The position numbers and the translations under genes are program-made. Shown here in pieces: positions 1-10,022 of a DNA stretch of 64,000 bases. This DNA comes from Alternaria dauci (lineage: Eukaryota > Ascomycota > Dothideomycetes > Pleosporales > Pleosporaceae): assembly GCF_042100115.1 (NCBI RefSeq), contig NC_091280.1, positions 1,674,001-1,738,000 on the forward strand, written 5' to 3'. The notes under the pieces are model-generated. The model saw nothing but the letters and a program-made list of their open reading frames with translations. It had not been told where the DNA came from and did no database searches. Numbering within the stretch: position 1 is the first letter of the stretch; every line of letters starts with the position of its first letter.

Positions 1-1745
1 TTAGCTTCTGAGGAACCTTCAACATCTGTACAGACCGCTGATCAATATCGCTACATCATAGGATGCTCAACCAACGCCAGGCATCAACCCGAACCTTCCA
101 TAGCCGGCGCGTCGTTGCGCCGACACCCTGCTAATGACTCTGCATCGGGTCAATGGCCGTTCCTGAACAACATGGTATACTAACCGATGTTCGGGATGAT
201 ACATACGTGCTGTCTCACCGGAAAGAGCTGAGGATCAGTGCCGCGTTATCGAGTATGAGGCCCGATGTCTGGGGGTGCACTACTATCGTCAAGCAGTATG
301 TGTATCGAGAGCATAGTGAGTCGTTACTAGACTCTCTCGGCGTTACTGGCCATGGCCTCCTTAGTGGTATCTTCACTATTCCGGCCGCCGATGCACATCT
401 GCTTCCTAGCCAAGCAACCAACAGCCCAACTCTCGAAACGCTCGGGGGAGCACCATGTTAGTCACTATTAGACCAAAAACATGGGGAGCCTGCATGATAT
501 ATACAGGAATTAAAGCACAAGTGGCGTGAGGATAGCCATTCCGACGAGCAAGTTCCCAAGCCGCTGACGCCGAACTCGAAGTACACATGTTAGAGAAGAG
601 ACTATACTATCTTTCTGCGCTTGGATAGATAAACTCATTCCAGCAGGTGTTCCAAATGAGCGTCCCCAAGGCCAGTAGGAACTCTTCTTGACTCAGGTAG
701 CTCCAGTGCTCAAAGCGGCGATGCCGATCCGATCACTCGCGGGATGATCGAACGGACTAGTAAACATATCAAGTCGCTCTATTGCAAGGCGAAGAGTCAC
801 TTGGAACATCTTTTGCTGTGGTTCCTGTCTCGTTTTGTTTCCTGGACGTGCATCCAACGCATAAACGCGCTTCAAGCAATCGCCTCGACGTCTGTGCCAC
901 ATCGCTTGCTCGCTGCTGCGATGACCGCAATCGCCGGCCGCGCCTTTGGCTGGTCAAATAAATTTCTCTAAAAGATTTCGAATTGTTTGTAGAAAAGAAG
1001 TTTCGTTTGGCTGAGAACAATAAAGCGCTAAGCACCACAATAAGTGCAGATTGAACTGAAGAAGCATCACTAGATTTGGAAACACAAGCAAGACGGTTCC
1101 CTAAAGAAGAGCTGAGAGAGAAAGCGCAAGTACACTGCCGTACATGATAGGCAAAAGCCATATGTCCTAGACCGTGACATTAGCATCCTCAACCAGCAAT
1201 CACCTTCCGCGTTACCAAATTCGCAACATTTCTGGCTTCTTGACAACAGCCTTCTCAAGGTTTAAACACGCAAATGCTTCGTTCTCAGCACGCTGTCACA
1301 CCAACCAGTGTCAGTGTAGACGAAGGAGTTACCGCCGTCGACAGAAAAGCACTAGTACGAAGCAGACACAGCTTAAGCAACGCCTCCACATGCTCAGCGA
1401 GTGATCGACAGATGACCAAAGGACGTTCTTGGCAGACTGGCTAACCATATGGAGATCAAAAATGGCACCCTGCTAACAGAAGCTCTAGGCATACATCGAC
1501 GTTGAGCATGATAAGTTTAGACCTTGAGGTTATCACAGCCCTGACGATAGTATTGGCGAATATGGGGACGTGATCACACTTCCTTATCATAGTACGCTAG
1601 ACCACAGCGTTCTGCACGCATCCATTACCCAGACAATCATTGGTTGGCCCACGCTCCTTGATGTTGGCGAGTCTAGATACCATCATCGCTCAATGGCAGT
1701 TGGGGATGAACAGTGTGACCCTCCTGGGTTTAGGCCGCCACTCAG
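1..1745. other. Gene-free left edge, 1.7 kb
   Basis: I see no supportable gene here. All reading frames are short (130 codons or fewer), none carries a recognisable domain, and I could not chain them through plausible introns. It lies downstream of DCL2, whose coding sequence stops at 1746. It may hold DCL2 3' UTR and degenerate DNA, but no repeat unit or transposon motif was recognised by eye. Confidence 0.4.
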
Positions 1746-4700
1746 TCAGGAACCCTCCAACATGCCTCCATTGCCATCCTCAGCATCGAAGAATTCGTCG
1801 TTACTGTCGTCGTCAATTTCCATAGGCGTGTTGCCCGCATCTTCATTTTCGAGCAGCGTGATAACCTTCCAGGCAGCGATAGTCTCAGCTTGCAACCTCT
1901 TGACTCCCTCAACCTCCCCTCCAACATCTTTCCCGCCAATGCGAACTTGAACCCTGTACCCTCGCTCATAGCCGTTTGTACCGTTCTTGGTACCTTCTCT
2001 ACCGCTCGTAATACGAACATACTTAATACCCTTGTTGGCAGCAAGGGTATTGATATGCTCTTTCGGATGCAAGCAGTCTACGCCGTCGCGTAAGATACGT
2101 TCGAGACATGGCAAGATACCAAGACGACGGACAAAGTCTTCACAGACAGAAATGGAGCCATGAGAATCGATATACAGGGCGCCAATAACACTCTCGACTA
2201 TATCAGAGAGGAACTTGGGCGGGTCGGTGAGTGAAAGGGCATGCCACGGGAAACGTTTGTCCTGTGCTAAAGCATTAGCGATGAAACCCCGTGTCTCGAC
2301 ATGTTGTTGTAAAGCCACAGTCCTCGCAGCAATAAGTTCCGGGCTTGAAGATCGGAGGAACTGCCATAACGCTCTCTGATGCACCTCTGGCTGGAATGTC
2401 CCCTTGTTTGTCAACTCCTCTGCTACTGTAGTTTCGAACATGCAGTAAGACAAAAATGCGGCGTTGACCATTGCCGTTCGAACTCCATGCATCTTCCAGT
2501 GCGGAAGGCTTGGTTCGTGAGCATAGAGCCGCTTTGAAATGATGTAGTCGAGCACTGCGTCGCCCAGAAACTCAAAACGCTCGTACGAGCACAGGACGTT
2601 GGGGCCACGGAACGTAGGGTGTGTGAGTGATTCAAGTAAAAGTTCCTTCTTGTTGAAAGTGTGACCCAACAACTGCTCGAGCAAAACCAAGTTCGTCCCT
2701 CTGTCTTGAGAAGGAGCTGCATCATAGAGTATCTCATTTGCCTTTGGAATCGGTGTCCATTTTTCCAGCGGTAGGAGAGCTTGTATGCACCCAAAGGCTT
2801 TCGAGAACCCACCAATAAGGTAGGAAGCCCCAATGAGCGATTCTATAACGTCGGCGATCAGTTTCGACGACTTCTCTTCCTTGGCTGGCGGCGCGGTTTT
2901 AGCGAGTGTTTGACCAATGTATCGCGGTTTCCACTTCGCGCCCGTGAAGCGCTTGTAGAAGATGAACTTGTCGAGACCTGCAGCCAGTGTGGCTCGTGCT
3001 AGATATCCGTTACTGACAAGCCTTCCTTTCTTCCCTGTTAGCATACCCTCTGGCATGAGCAAATTTGCAGCCATGACATGAAGAGAAGCCATAAACTTCA
3101 AGATGCAGTCTCCGAGAAACTCCATTCTCTGGTAGTTCTCCAGGCCGTCGACTGCGGATGAGGTGAGTGCCGTGATGATGACTGGGAGGTCTGATACCTC
3201 AAATTCGGCTGGCTTTAGGAGCGTCGTTCGAAGCGTATCCGCGATCATGTATATCTCCAGCTTGTGCAGGATCGACGGAAATAGCAAAGTAAGGACAGCA
3301 AATCTAACGGGAAGGTTCTCGACGTAACACGTCGAAGCTAGAAGACTTTCGACCTTGGTGTACGCGTCGTTCATGTCCCCGTTTTGGTAGACTACATGTA
3401 AGAAGTCTCGACGCTTAGGTAGCCGTACAGCTTGTAGCAAAGTTTCGCATTCTCCGGAAACATCTGGAGAATCTGAGGGTTTGATTGCTACAGGCATGAA
3501 TTTCCGAGCATCGCCTTGCTGCATAGTCAAACCCCAGGTCGCAGTGTCAGTACTTCCTTGACTCAGAAGTATGGATGCTGATTGTTGGCCGTCTGTTCTT
3601 GCGTGCCATTCGTGGAGGTCATTTTCGGTCATCATATAACCCGATGAGTCGCACGGAGCAAGTAGAAAGAGAAAGTCATCAACCCCTTCTTTTATGTGAA
3701 CTCCAAAGACTGAGCGCAAGATCTTCCATGTGATAGAGCGCAGCAGACCAATATCAATATCGGCCAGTGATGTACCATATAGACAGGAGGTTGTAACGGT
3801 GTACCGCTTGGATTCGTTCCAATACAACAGTATGTCAGAAACTTCGTGCATGGCGATAGGAGTCAAAAGTATGATACGTATCGGCTCCTCCCCCGGCGCC
3901 TTCGCCTCAAGCAGGGTGCGGTACCATGTATCGGGTTCATGTTGATGAGACTGTGCGACAGTCGACCAAGGATCGAGAGTGGGGGAAACAGGCACAAGAG
4001 ACGGGCGATCGTCCCGGGTCTGGTATTGTGCTGCGTCGTCTTCTTCGTCTTGTATGGGGAGGAGATTCTCGTTCACCAACCCGTGCAAATACAAAGCCTT
4101 ATATGCCTCAAAGGCAGCATCTTTCTGAGCCATGCGCTCTGTCCTCCACGTTTCCAAGCTTTTGGCTTTCCTCACTTTGGGATCAACCGAAAGTGGCAAT
4201 GTGATCTCAGCAGTGATCTGGCCGCGGTCGTTTGTGAATTCGACTTCTGGCCGCGTGTCGGCGTAAGCGCTGCCTCCTAGGCGAGCGCAAAAGTGGTGAA
4301 GATGTTGAGAGGCATTGTCCAGAGTTAACAAAGCGCTAGCCTTGTTAGTGGATAGAAGGTCAGGGTGAGTTGGATCTAATGAGGGGATGCGAGAGTAAAC
4401 ACTGCCTAGAAGACTTCTCACTCACCCAGTATTCGGGACCCTGAAGTACCGCTCTCCGACCTCGTTCGTTTGTTCTGCGTCCTGCGCCGCCTGCACTTGA
4501 CGCTTATCATTCTCGTATGCTTTCCTCATCTCAGCCTCGAGCGACTGCCAGGACGTCGAGGACCGTGCCTCTCCAGTATCTGGAACGAAAATGAGATAGC
4601 GCGATTGTTCTTTCCGTGCTCTTCCGCGTCGTTGAACAAAGCTTTTCAGGTTCTTCGGTCTCTCAAAACACACAACGAGATGGCAACTGGATACATCGAT

Positions 4701-6449
4701 GCCTTCCTCCAGTACCGTTGTGGCTAGAACAAGGTTGATGACACCAGCGCGAAAGTTATCGAGTGTGGTTTGTTGATTTTTCGGCTCTGCCAAAGCAGAT
4801 ATGTTTGCCTTTTGTTTGGATGACTTTACTGAGCCGACAAATGTACCTACGCGTAGCAGGTCTTTGGTCTGTGGGTGACATGCTAGTATCTCTGCGAGCG
4901 ATGCTACCCAGACCCGCTGTTCAATGAATACAAGACCGGTAAAACCTGGAGTACCATTGGCTTCAAGGACTAAAGTGTCGACAAGCTTGTTGACTTTGTG
5001 AGACGACTTCTCAATTATGGTAGCAGGTAGAGGCAAAGGATTCTGGAGGGGAAGGCCTCGAAATATTTCCAAGAGATATTGTTTCTCGGTGATGGTCAGA
5101 TCCAGTAGCTGCTGGTCTGAGCCGCAGGTCATCTTCTCGAACTTGGCTATACACTGGTGCAGGTAGTACTCCATAGCAGAGACCCCAAGCTCCTCGGCCA
5201 TCGCCTCGGCTTTTGATACCAATTGTTTCAATTGATCGTGGCAATATGTCTTCTGACTATCCCACAACTTGGTTAATTGGCGAGAGACGTCAAAACCATG
5301 CTGTTGTTGGTCCAACAATGCGATCACGTATGGATCTTTTGCAAGATCATAGGTACGGTATACATGCTGCAACGCGAGGAGCAGGTGAGAATGCTTGTGG
5401 CCTGAGGCATCTGAGGAGTAGGTGATTTGCAGTAGCTGAGGTCTGTGCGCATACCGCATCAGCTCTGATCTGTGCAATTTTGGTGTTTTTACCGCCGCAT
5501 GTAGGTTCTGTTCAATCTGCCTACAGGTATCAGCAGAGCAAATTTGTTCTAACAACCCGAACTTACTGAAGCCCCTCCGCGCTAGCCGCTGCTTTCATGA
5601 CTGGGCTTGCGCTCAGCCCAAGAATTTTAGGCAGTGAGCTGTCTCCATTCTTTAATTGAGGCATGTAAAAATCAGACATTATCCTGGTTCTGTTAGGTCC
5701 TTCCCCTCGTTAGGTTTTTGGTATGCACTGAAGGGCCCTACAGGTGAGCTGGGTGCTTCAAGGTGCAGTGGTGTGCTGCATGGGTTCAGTAAGTAGGAGG
5801 CTGTTGTGTGAGCGCGACAAACTGACCTTCGTCAAAAATTAGCAAAGCCAGCTTTCTCAATGTGACGAAGCCGTGTGTGAGAGCGTCAAGGAGTATCCTG
5901 AGCACGTGTGAGTGGGCGCGCGTGGAGTCTGTCGCGATCAACCTGGGGCTTACGCATGTGTTGAGATGACCACGCGAACATTGAGAAGTACTCGGTCCCA
6001 CTCTGCCTGGGTTGTCCAGAGCTCAACATCATCTCTCCCACAAAGTAACTGATGTCCGACCCCGGGTATGTTGGATTGAAAGACGTCATATTGCTGCTCG
6101 CAGAGTGCAACTGTTGGCGCAAGAAACCAGACAAGCTGAAGGAGGCGTGTTAGATATAGTCTGGCGTGGGGACCTAGCGGCAGGTATCCGTACCTGGCCG
6201 GGTTCGCACGTCTCCAACTCCGCTCGTGTTCGTTCGATGGCTCTGCGCACTTGTCATTTTGAATCCGTCATGGGAGAACATACAAACCTACATATGCGTC
6301 TTTCCCGAACCTGTGTCCATGACGACGATGATGTTGTCTTTCATGCTCTCTGCAACCATCTCGGCCTGATAGCCTCGCAGCTGAAATGTCTCGCTGGTAG
6401 CCGTCGAAACGACTCCAGCATCGTTATCATCTTGCATTAGCGAACCCAT
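1746..6449 (-). CDS. DCL2: Dicer-like protein 2 (DCL2), 8 exons, 1433 aa
   Basis: Dicer ribonuclease that cuts double-stranded RNA into siRNAs for RNA silencing; in fungi DCL2 is the main antiviral/transposon Dicer. Introns at 6243-6291, 6136-6193, 5898-5953, 5776-5826, 5690-5741, 5521-5566 and 4336-4425 give one 4302-nt frame. Visible parts: N-terminal helicase with Walker A MDTGSGKT (residues 44-51), DEAH box (152-155, interrupted by an intron after the first base of its Ala codon), helicase C-terminal domain ending in QRRGRARK, Dicer dimerisation domain (about 572-670), then two RNase III domains with acidic residues E976/D980 and D1066/E1069, and E1159/D1163 and D1282/E1285. No clear PAZ domain is seen; the C-terminus is acidic with at most a weak dsRNA-binding-like stretch. 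Length is close to that usual for fungal DCL2. The start ATG at 6449 was chosen because it is the first just before the helicase motif. The in-frame TGA at 4422-4424 lies inside the last intron. Confidence 0.93.
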
Positions 6450-6809
6450 TCGTAGCCCAAAAAACCAGACGCGGCGCAAGCAAAGAATGCGTAGAAGTGG
6501 TAGCCCTTCGGTGTTGGGTCTCAAGGTCCGAGAGCGGCAGTGTGCTAGCCTGCCTACGTAGCCGTGTTGGCTGTCGGCAAATATGCATAGGACCAGAACC
6601 ACCCGCGAACTCCTACCTGTTGCCCTTGCTGCATGCGTAATCCCATGAGATTTGACCGAACCGCGCACCACTCGACGACTGCAATAGCAATTCAAGCATT
6701 AGGCATCTCAAGACATCATTTTCGTAAATGCTACATAAGTCGCTTCATGCCGTGGGCGCTGAGTCCATTTATTCCGACCCAGTGCAGGATGGTGCTGCAT
6801 CATAATCCT
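6450..6809. other. Spacer between proteasome alpha2 and DCL2
   Basis: 360-bp spacer between two minus-strand genes. It should contain the 3' UTR of the proteasome gene and the DCL2 promoter/5' UTR. An open frame runs upstream of the chosen DCL2 ATG without family similarity and is not counted as coding. Confidence 0.4.
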
Positions 6810-7817
6810 CTACAAGTTCGTAAGGTAGTCCTCAACCTCAGACGGGCTCAGCTTCCTGAACCGCGGTCCTACGGCGCCTTCAACACCCTCGACGCCAAGG
6901 AGTCTCTCCTCTGGCGGTCCGACAATACCAATTTCGACGGTCTCTCCGTTCATCTCTCCTTCTATAGTCTCCTTGAGCGTGAGCAGAGCAATGTGGATAG
7001 CGTCCTCGAGCTCGAGACCGTCAGTGTATCGCTTCTCCAAGAAGGTCTTGGCGCTTGTCGCGCTCTTTCCAATGGCTGTCGCCTTCCATGGAAAATAACT
7101 ACCGCTGGGGTCGACCTGGTAGAGACTGGGTCCGCCCTTGAGGATGCCACCAGTCTTGCCGCTAACCTTCTTCTTCTCCTCGCTCGTCTGCTCTTCGCTC
7201 TTGCCTTCGGCCTCAGGCTCGATACCGTCATCCCATCCTGCAATCAGCAGACTAACACCGTACGGTCGAACACCACCAGACTGTGTAGCCTCCTGCATCA
7301 CTCGTGCCACGTCCTGGACTAATATTCTCGTGGGGGGGTATTCGTTGTAGACGCGCTTGTAGCCAGTATGTGAGACCTTGCGGGCCTTGTCGACGAGAAC
7401 GCGGTAGTCGGGGCCCATACCCGAGTAGACCATACCGATATTGGGTGTTATGAGGCTGACTTTTGATGACGATTGCGAGTCGATGAGCGGCGACGACGAC
7501 TTCTTCTCGGTTGCGAGGACAATGCCGTTGGTTGCTGCAAATCCCAGTCAGCGCTGTTGGAAGCCAATGAGCGGAGTGACGTACCCTTGATTCCCAGTGA
7601 GGTAACACCCTGGTTGACGGCGTTCAAGGCATACTCTATTCATGTGTTAGATGTTGTCTGCTTCAACGCAGCAGGACTCGTAGCATCCTCAAGGCGCATA
7701 CCAATTTGGACCAGCTTTCCGCTATATGAATGTTAGCAAACACATCGTGTGGAATCGAGGTCGCAGTGTTTACCTGGGAGAGAAAGTGGTGAGGGAGAAG
7801 GAGTATCTGTCCGCCAT
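6810..7817 (-). CDS. PRE8: 20S proteasome subunit alpha type-2 (Pre8-like), 279 aa
   Basis: Structural, non-catalytic alpha-ring subunit of the 20S proteasome core. Four exons: 7774-7817, 7702-7721, 7585-7635 and 6810-7534, separated by GT-AG introns at 7722-7773, 7636-7701 and 7535-7584; total 840 nt. The protein starts [20 protein letters not shown], the classical proteasome alpha signature, and continues with [19 protein letters not shown] and [16 protein letters not shown]. It is about 30 residues longer than the usual 250, because a Glu/Lys/Ser-rich stretch (coded around 7130-7215) is inserted just before SLYQVDPSG. The start is fixed by the conserved N-terminus, which gates the core. 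It lies in the same direction as DCL2 and divergent from the RING-CH gene. Confidence 0.95.
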
Positions 7818-8293
7818 GACGACTGCTTGACGGGGCTGTGAGGTGGTATACAAGAAGGGGTGTAGGCGGCGGCGGCAGGGCGAGGTTCAGTGGGGTTGAT
7901 GGACAACGCGGGTTACTGGAGGCGATCTGCTAGAGCTCCAGGCTACCCAGAGCTTCGTCGCCGACGGTGCCAAGACCGGCGCTCGGCGTAACCTTGCCTC
8001 CGATTTGCTTCCAGCAAGCTGCAACTCTGAATTCTTCGACCTTCCAGAACTGCTCCTCTGAATCACCACCACGTCTACGACATCTGCATCCTGCCACCGT
8101 GTCCCTAGTGTCATACAGCAAAGGCGGCTGTGGCGGAACATGGTCCGCACTACCGAGACACTTAAGTTGGCGAATGTCTTCCCCGCGACTTCCTGATTGA
8201 TCGCCTTGTCATCTTATGCTTACCCACATACTTCTCTACTGGTAAGAGCTGTATTAACTGCTACCTTGTACCTTTGCAGCATTGCGATCCGCC
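7818..8293. promoter_or_regulatory. Divergent promoter region between PRE8 and the RING-CH gene
   Basis: 476 bp between two start codons pointing away from each other, so it must hold both promoters. No TATA box or proteasome-type control element was recognised. Short overlapping frames here have no family support. Confidence 0.45.
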
Positions 8294-9322
8294 ATGTCTT
8301 CGTCTTCCGGATACCAGGCTATGCCGGGTTGGTACTGGCCTGATGACGCGCCCAAGACCGAGTCCTCCCACGCGGCATCTTCTACAGGTTCCGCGTCCCA
8401 CCCATCACCTTCAGGCACCTCCAGTACCAGCGACAACGCTTCATCGCAGTCGCGCAGCTCTAGACGTACTCACTGGCCGCCGCGACAATGCAGGATCTGT
8501 CTCGAGACGGTTCAGCCGACATTCAATGTCCCCTCACAAAGCCTTCCCGGCTTCTTGCAGTCTTCCAATGTGGTTTACGAAGACGAAAGCGGTCGCCTGA
8601 TCCGTCCATGCATGTGCAAAGGTTCATCCAAGTATGTCCATGAAGCTTGTCTCCAGGCTTGGCGGCATGCGGACCCTAGCTATGGACGCAGGAACTACTG
8701 GCAATGCCCTACTTGCGGCTTCAAATACCGACTTGCCCGCCTTGGAGTCGGGCGCTTCATAGGTAGCATTGGTATGTTCTGCCATTACATCTCTTCGTCT
8801 TACGATGACTAACACACGCTCCAGGTGCTCAGGTTGGTTTGACTGCCGTCATATTGATTTCCATCATCTTCGTCCTTGGTTTCGTTGCCGATCCTATCAT
8901 AAACCTGTATCTGGACCCGTGGAGCTTCTTGTCCCCTTTTTCAAGGTCTGACTACTCATACTACTATGAGGACGAAGAGTCAGCCACCTGGTATGAGCAC
9001 TTTGCGAAAGGCTTTGCCAGCATGGGTGTGCTTGGTTTCTTGAAAGTGCTCATCGCTAGTCCGCTATCTTATTTCAGGATTGGAGGAGGCCGAGGTCGAA
9101 CGACCGGTCGAGACCGATATGAGCAGGTTAGCTGGATCATCATCCTCATAGGCGTAGGCACGTTTCTAGCGGTATGTGAAGAAGCCACTTTCGTCGCAAT
9201 TGTTTACTAAGAGTATCTAGGCAATCTACAGAGGAGTCCGTGTATGGAGTCGCCGCACGCTTGAAAAAGCTGGTGAACGTGTCATGGATGTTCAAGGCGA
9301 TAATGACGACGAAGACGAATAG
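8294..9322 (+). CDS. RING-CH (RINGv/MARCH-type) membrane E3 ubiquitin ligase, 308 aa
   Basis: Predicted membrane-bound E3 ubiquitin ligase. Exons 8294-8771, 8825-9171 and 9221-9322 (introns 8772-8824 and 9172-9220) give 927 nt. A Ser/Thr-rich N-terminus (about 1-70) is followed by a C4HC3 RING-variant: CRICLE, then CMCKGSSKYVHEACLQAW, then CPTCGFKYR (about residues 73-150). This Cys/His order is typical of MARCH and Doa10/Ssm4 ligases. Downstream are two or three hydrophobic segments (around VILISIIFVLGFVA, GVLGFLKVLIASPLSYF and IIILIGVGTFLA), then a short acidic tail. It is far shorter than Doa10 and so more like a small MARCH-type ligase. The start is the first ATG in frame (8294); a TTG upstream was ignored. 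The substrate cannot be told from sequence. Confidence 0.88.
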
Positions 9323-10022
9323 CTTCGATTGAAATGCAGATGATTGATCGAGCAGTCGCTTTCAGTATCTCTCCACTCAAGCCTTGCTCAAATACTTCCC
9401 AACGTCCGCACTTTCTTAAATTGCCACAAGTTATTCCTCAATACTGTGTCGATTAGTCTACGTGCGAAGATCAAATTAGCCCGCGACCTCCATATCGGCA
9501 TTGCGCGTTTTGTGCTCGCCGGCTTTGTGGAACGTGGCGCTACCCGCCTTTGGCACTCATTTGTTCTATCTCGCCCGCTCTACCCTTGTGGGGTCCCTTA
9601 TGTTTCTTCCATCAAAAGAAGAAACGAACAGGGACCTGGAGCACCTCTCTGTGGCTTGAACGACATCAGGCCTTTGGCACATCTTTATTCGTCACTCGTG
9701 AACGTAGAAAAGTAAACAATGGCGTGACAGCGTGTAAAGAATTATTATTGAGAACCACAAACGAGATTAAACGCCACCATGGTCACTTGCTAGTGACGCT
9801 ACCATAAGTCCAAATAACGCCGCAGGTGTATACCTCTGCCAAAAAGGTGCTGCGAAGCTTGTCCATCTAAAGTGACAACGCTTGCCTCACAATACCATAT
9901 GTGCCCAACCAGTCCCAGCCGATCCCAGGAACAAACGAAAACCGTACAATACAAAATATATAGGCCCAGGGTATCAATGTAGAATATTAAAAGCCACTTC
10001 CTCTTCTTCTTCTCTTCCTCAC
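9323..10022. other. Convergent 3' intergenic region
   Basis: 700 bp between the ends of the plus-strand RING-CH gene and the minus-strand GAS2-domain gene, so both 3' UTRs/terminators should lie here. No gene, tRNA or repeat was recognised. Confidence 0.4.

Noticed and set aside
4422..4424. In-frame TGA separating helicase and RNase III frames of DCL2
   Set aside because: It lies at positions 2-4 of a GTGAGT donor; removing 4336-4425 gives VPNTGALLTLDNA, the expected dimerisation-domain start.
5776..6134. Apparent frameshifts in the DCL2 helicase
   Set aside because: Each frame change coincides with GT-AG signals, and splicing restores APTVALCEQQYDVFQ and VRVVISTHAILLDALTHGFV in one frame.
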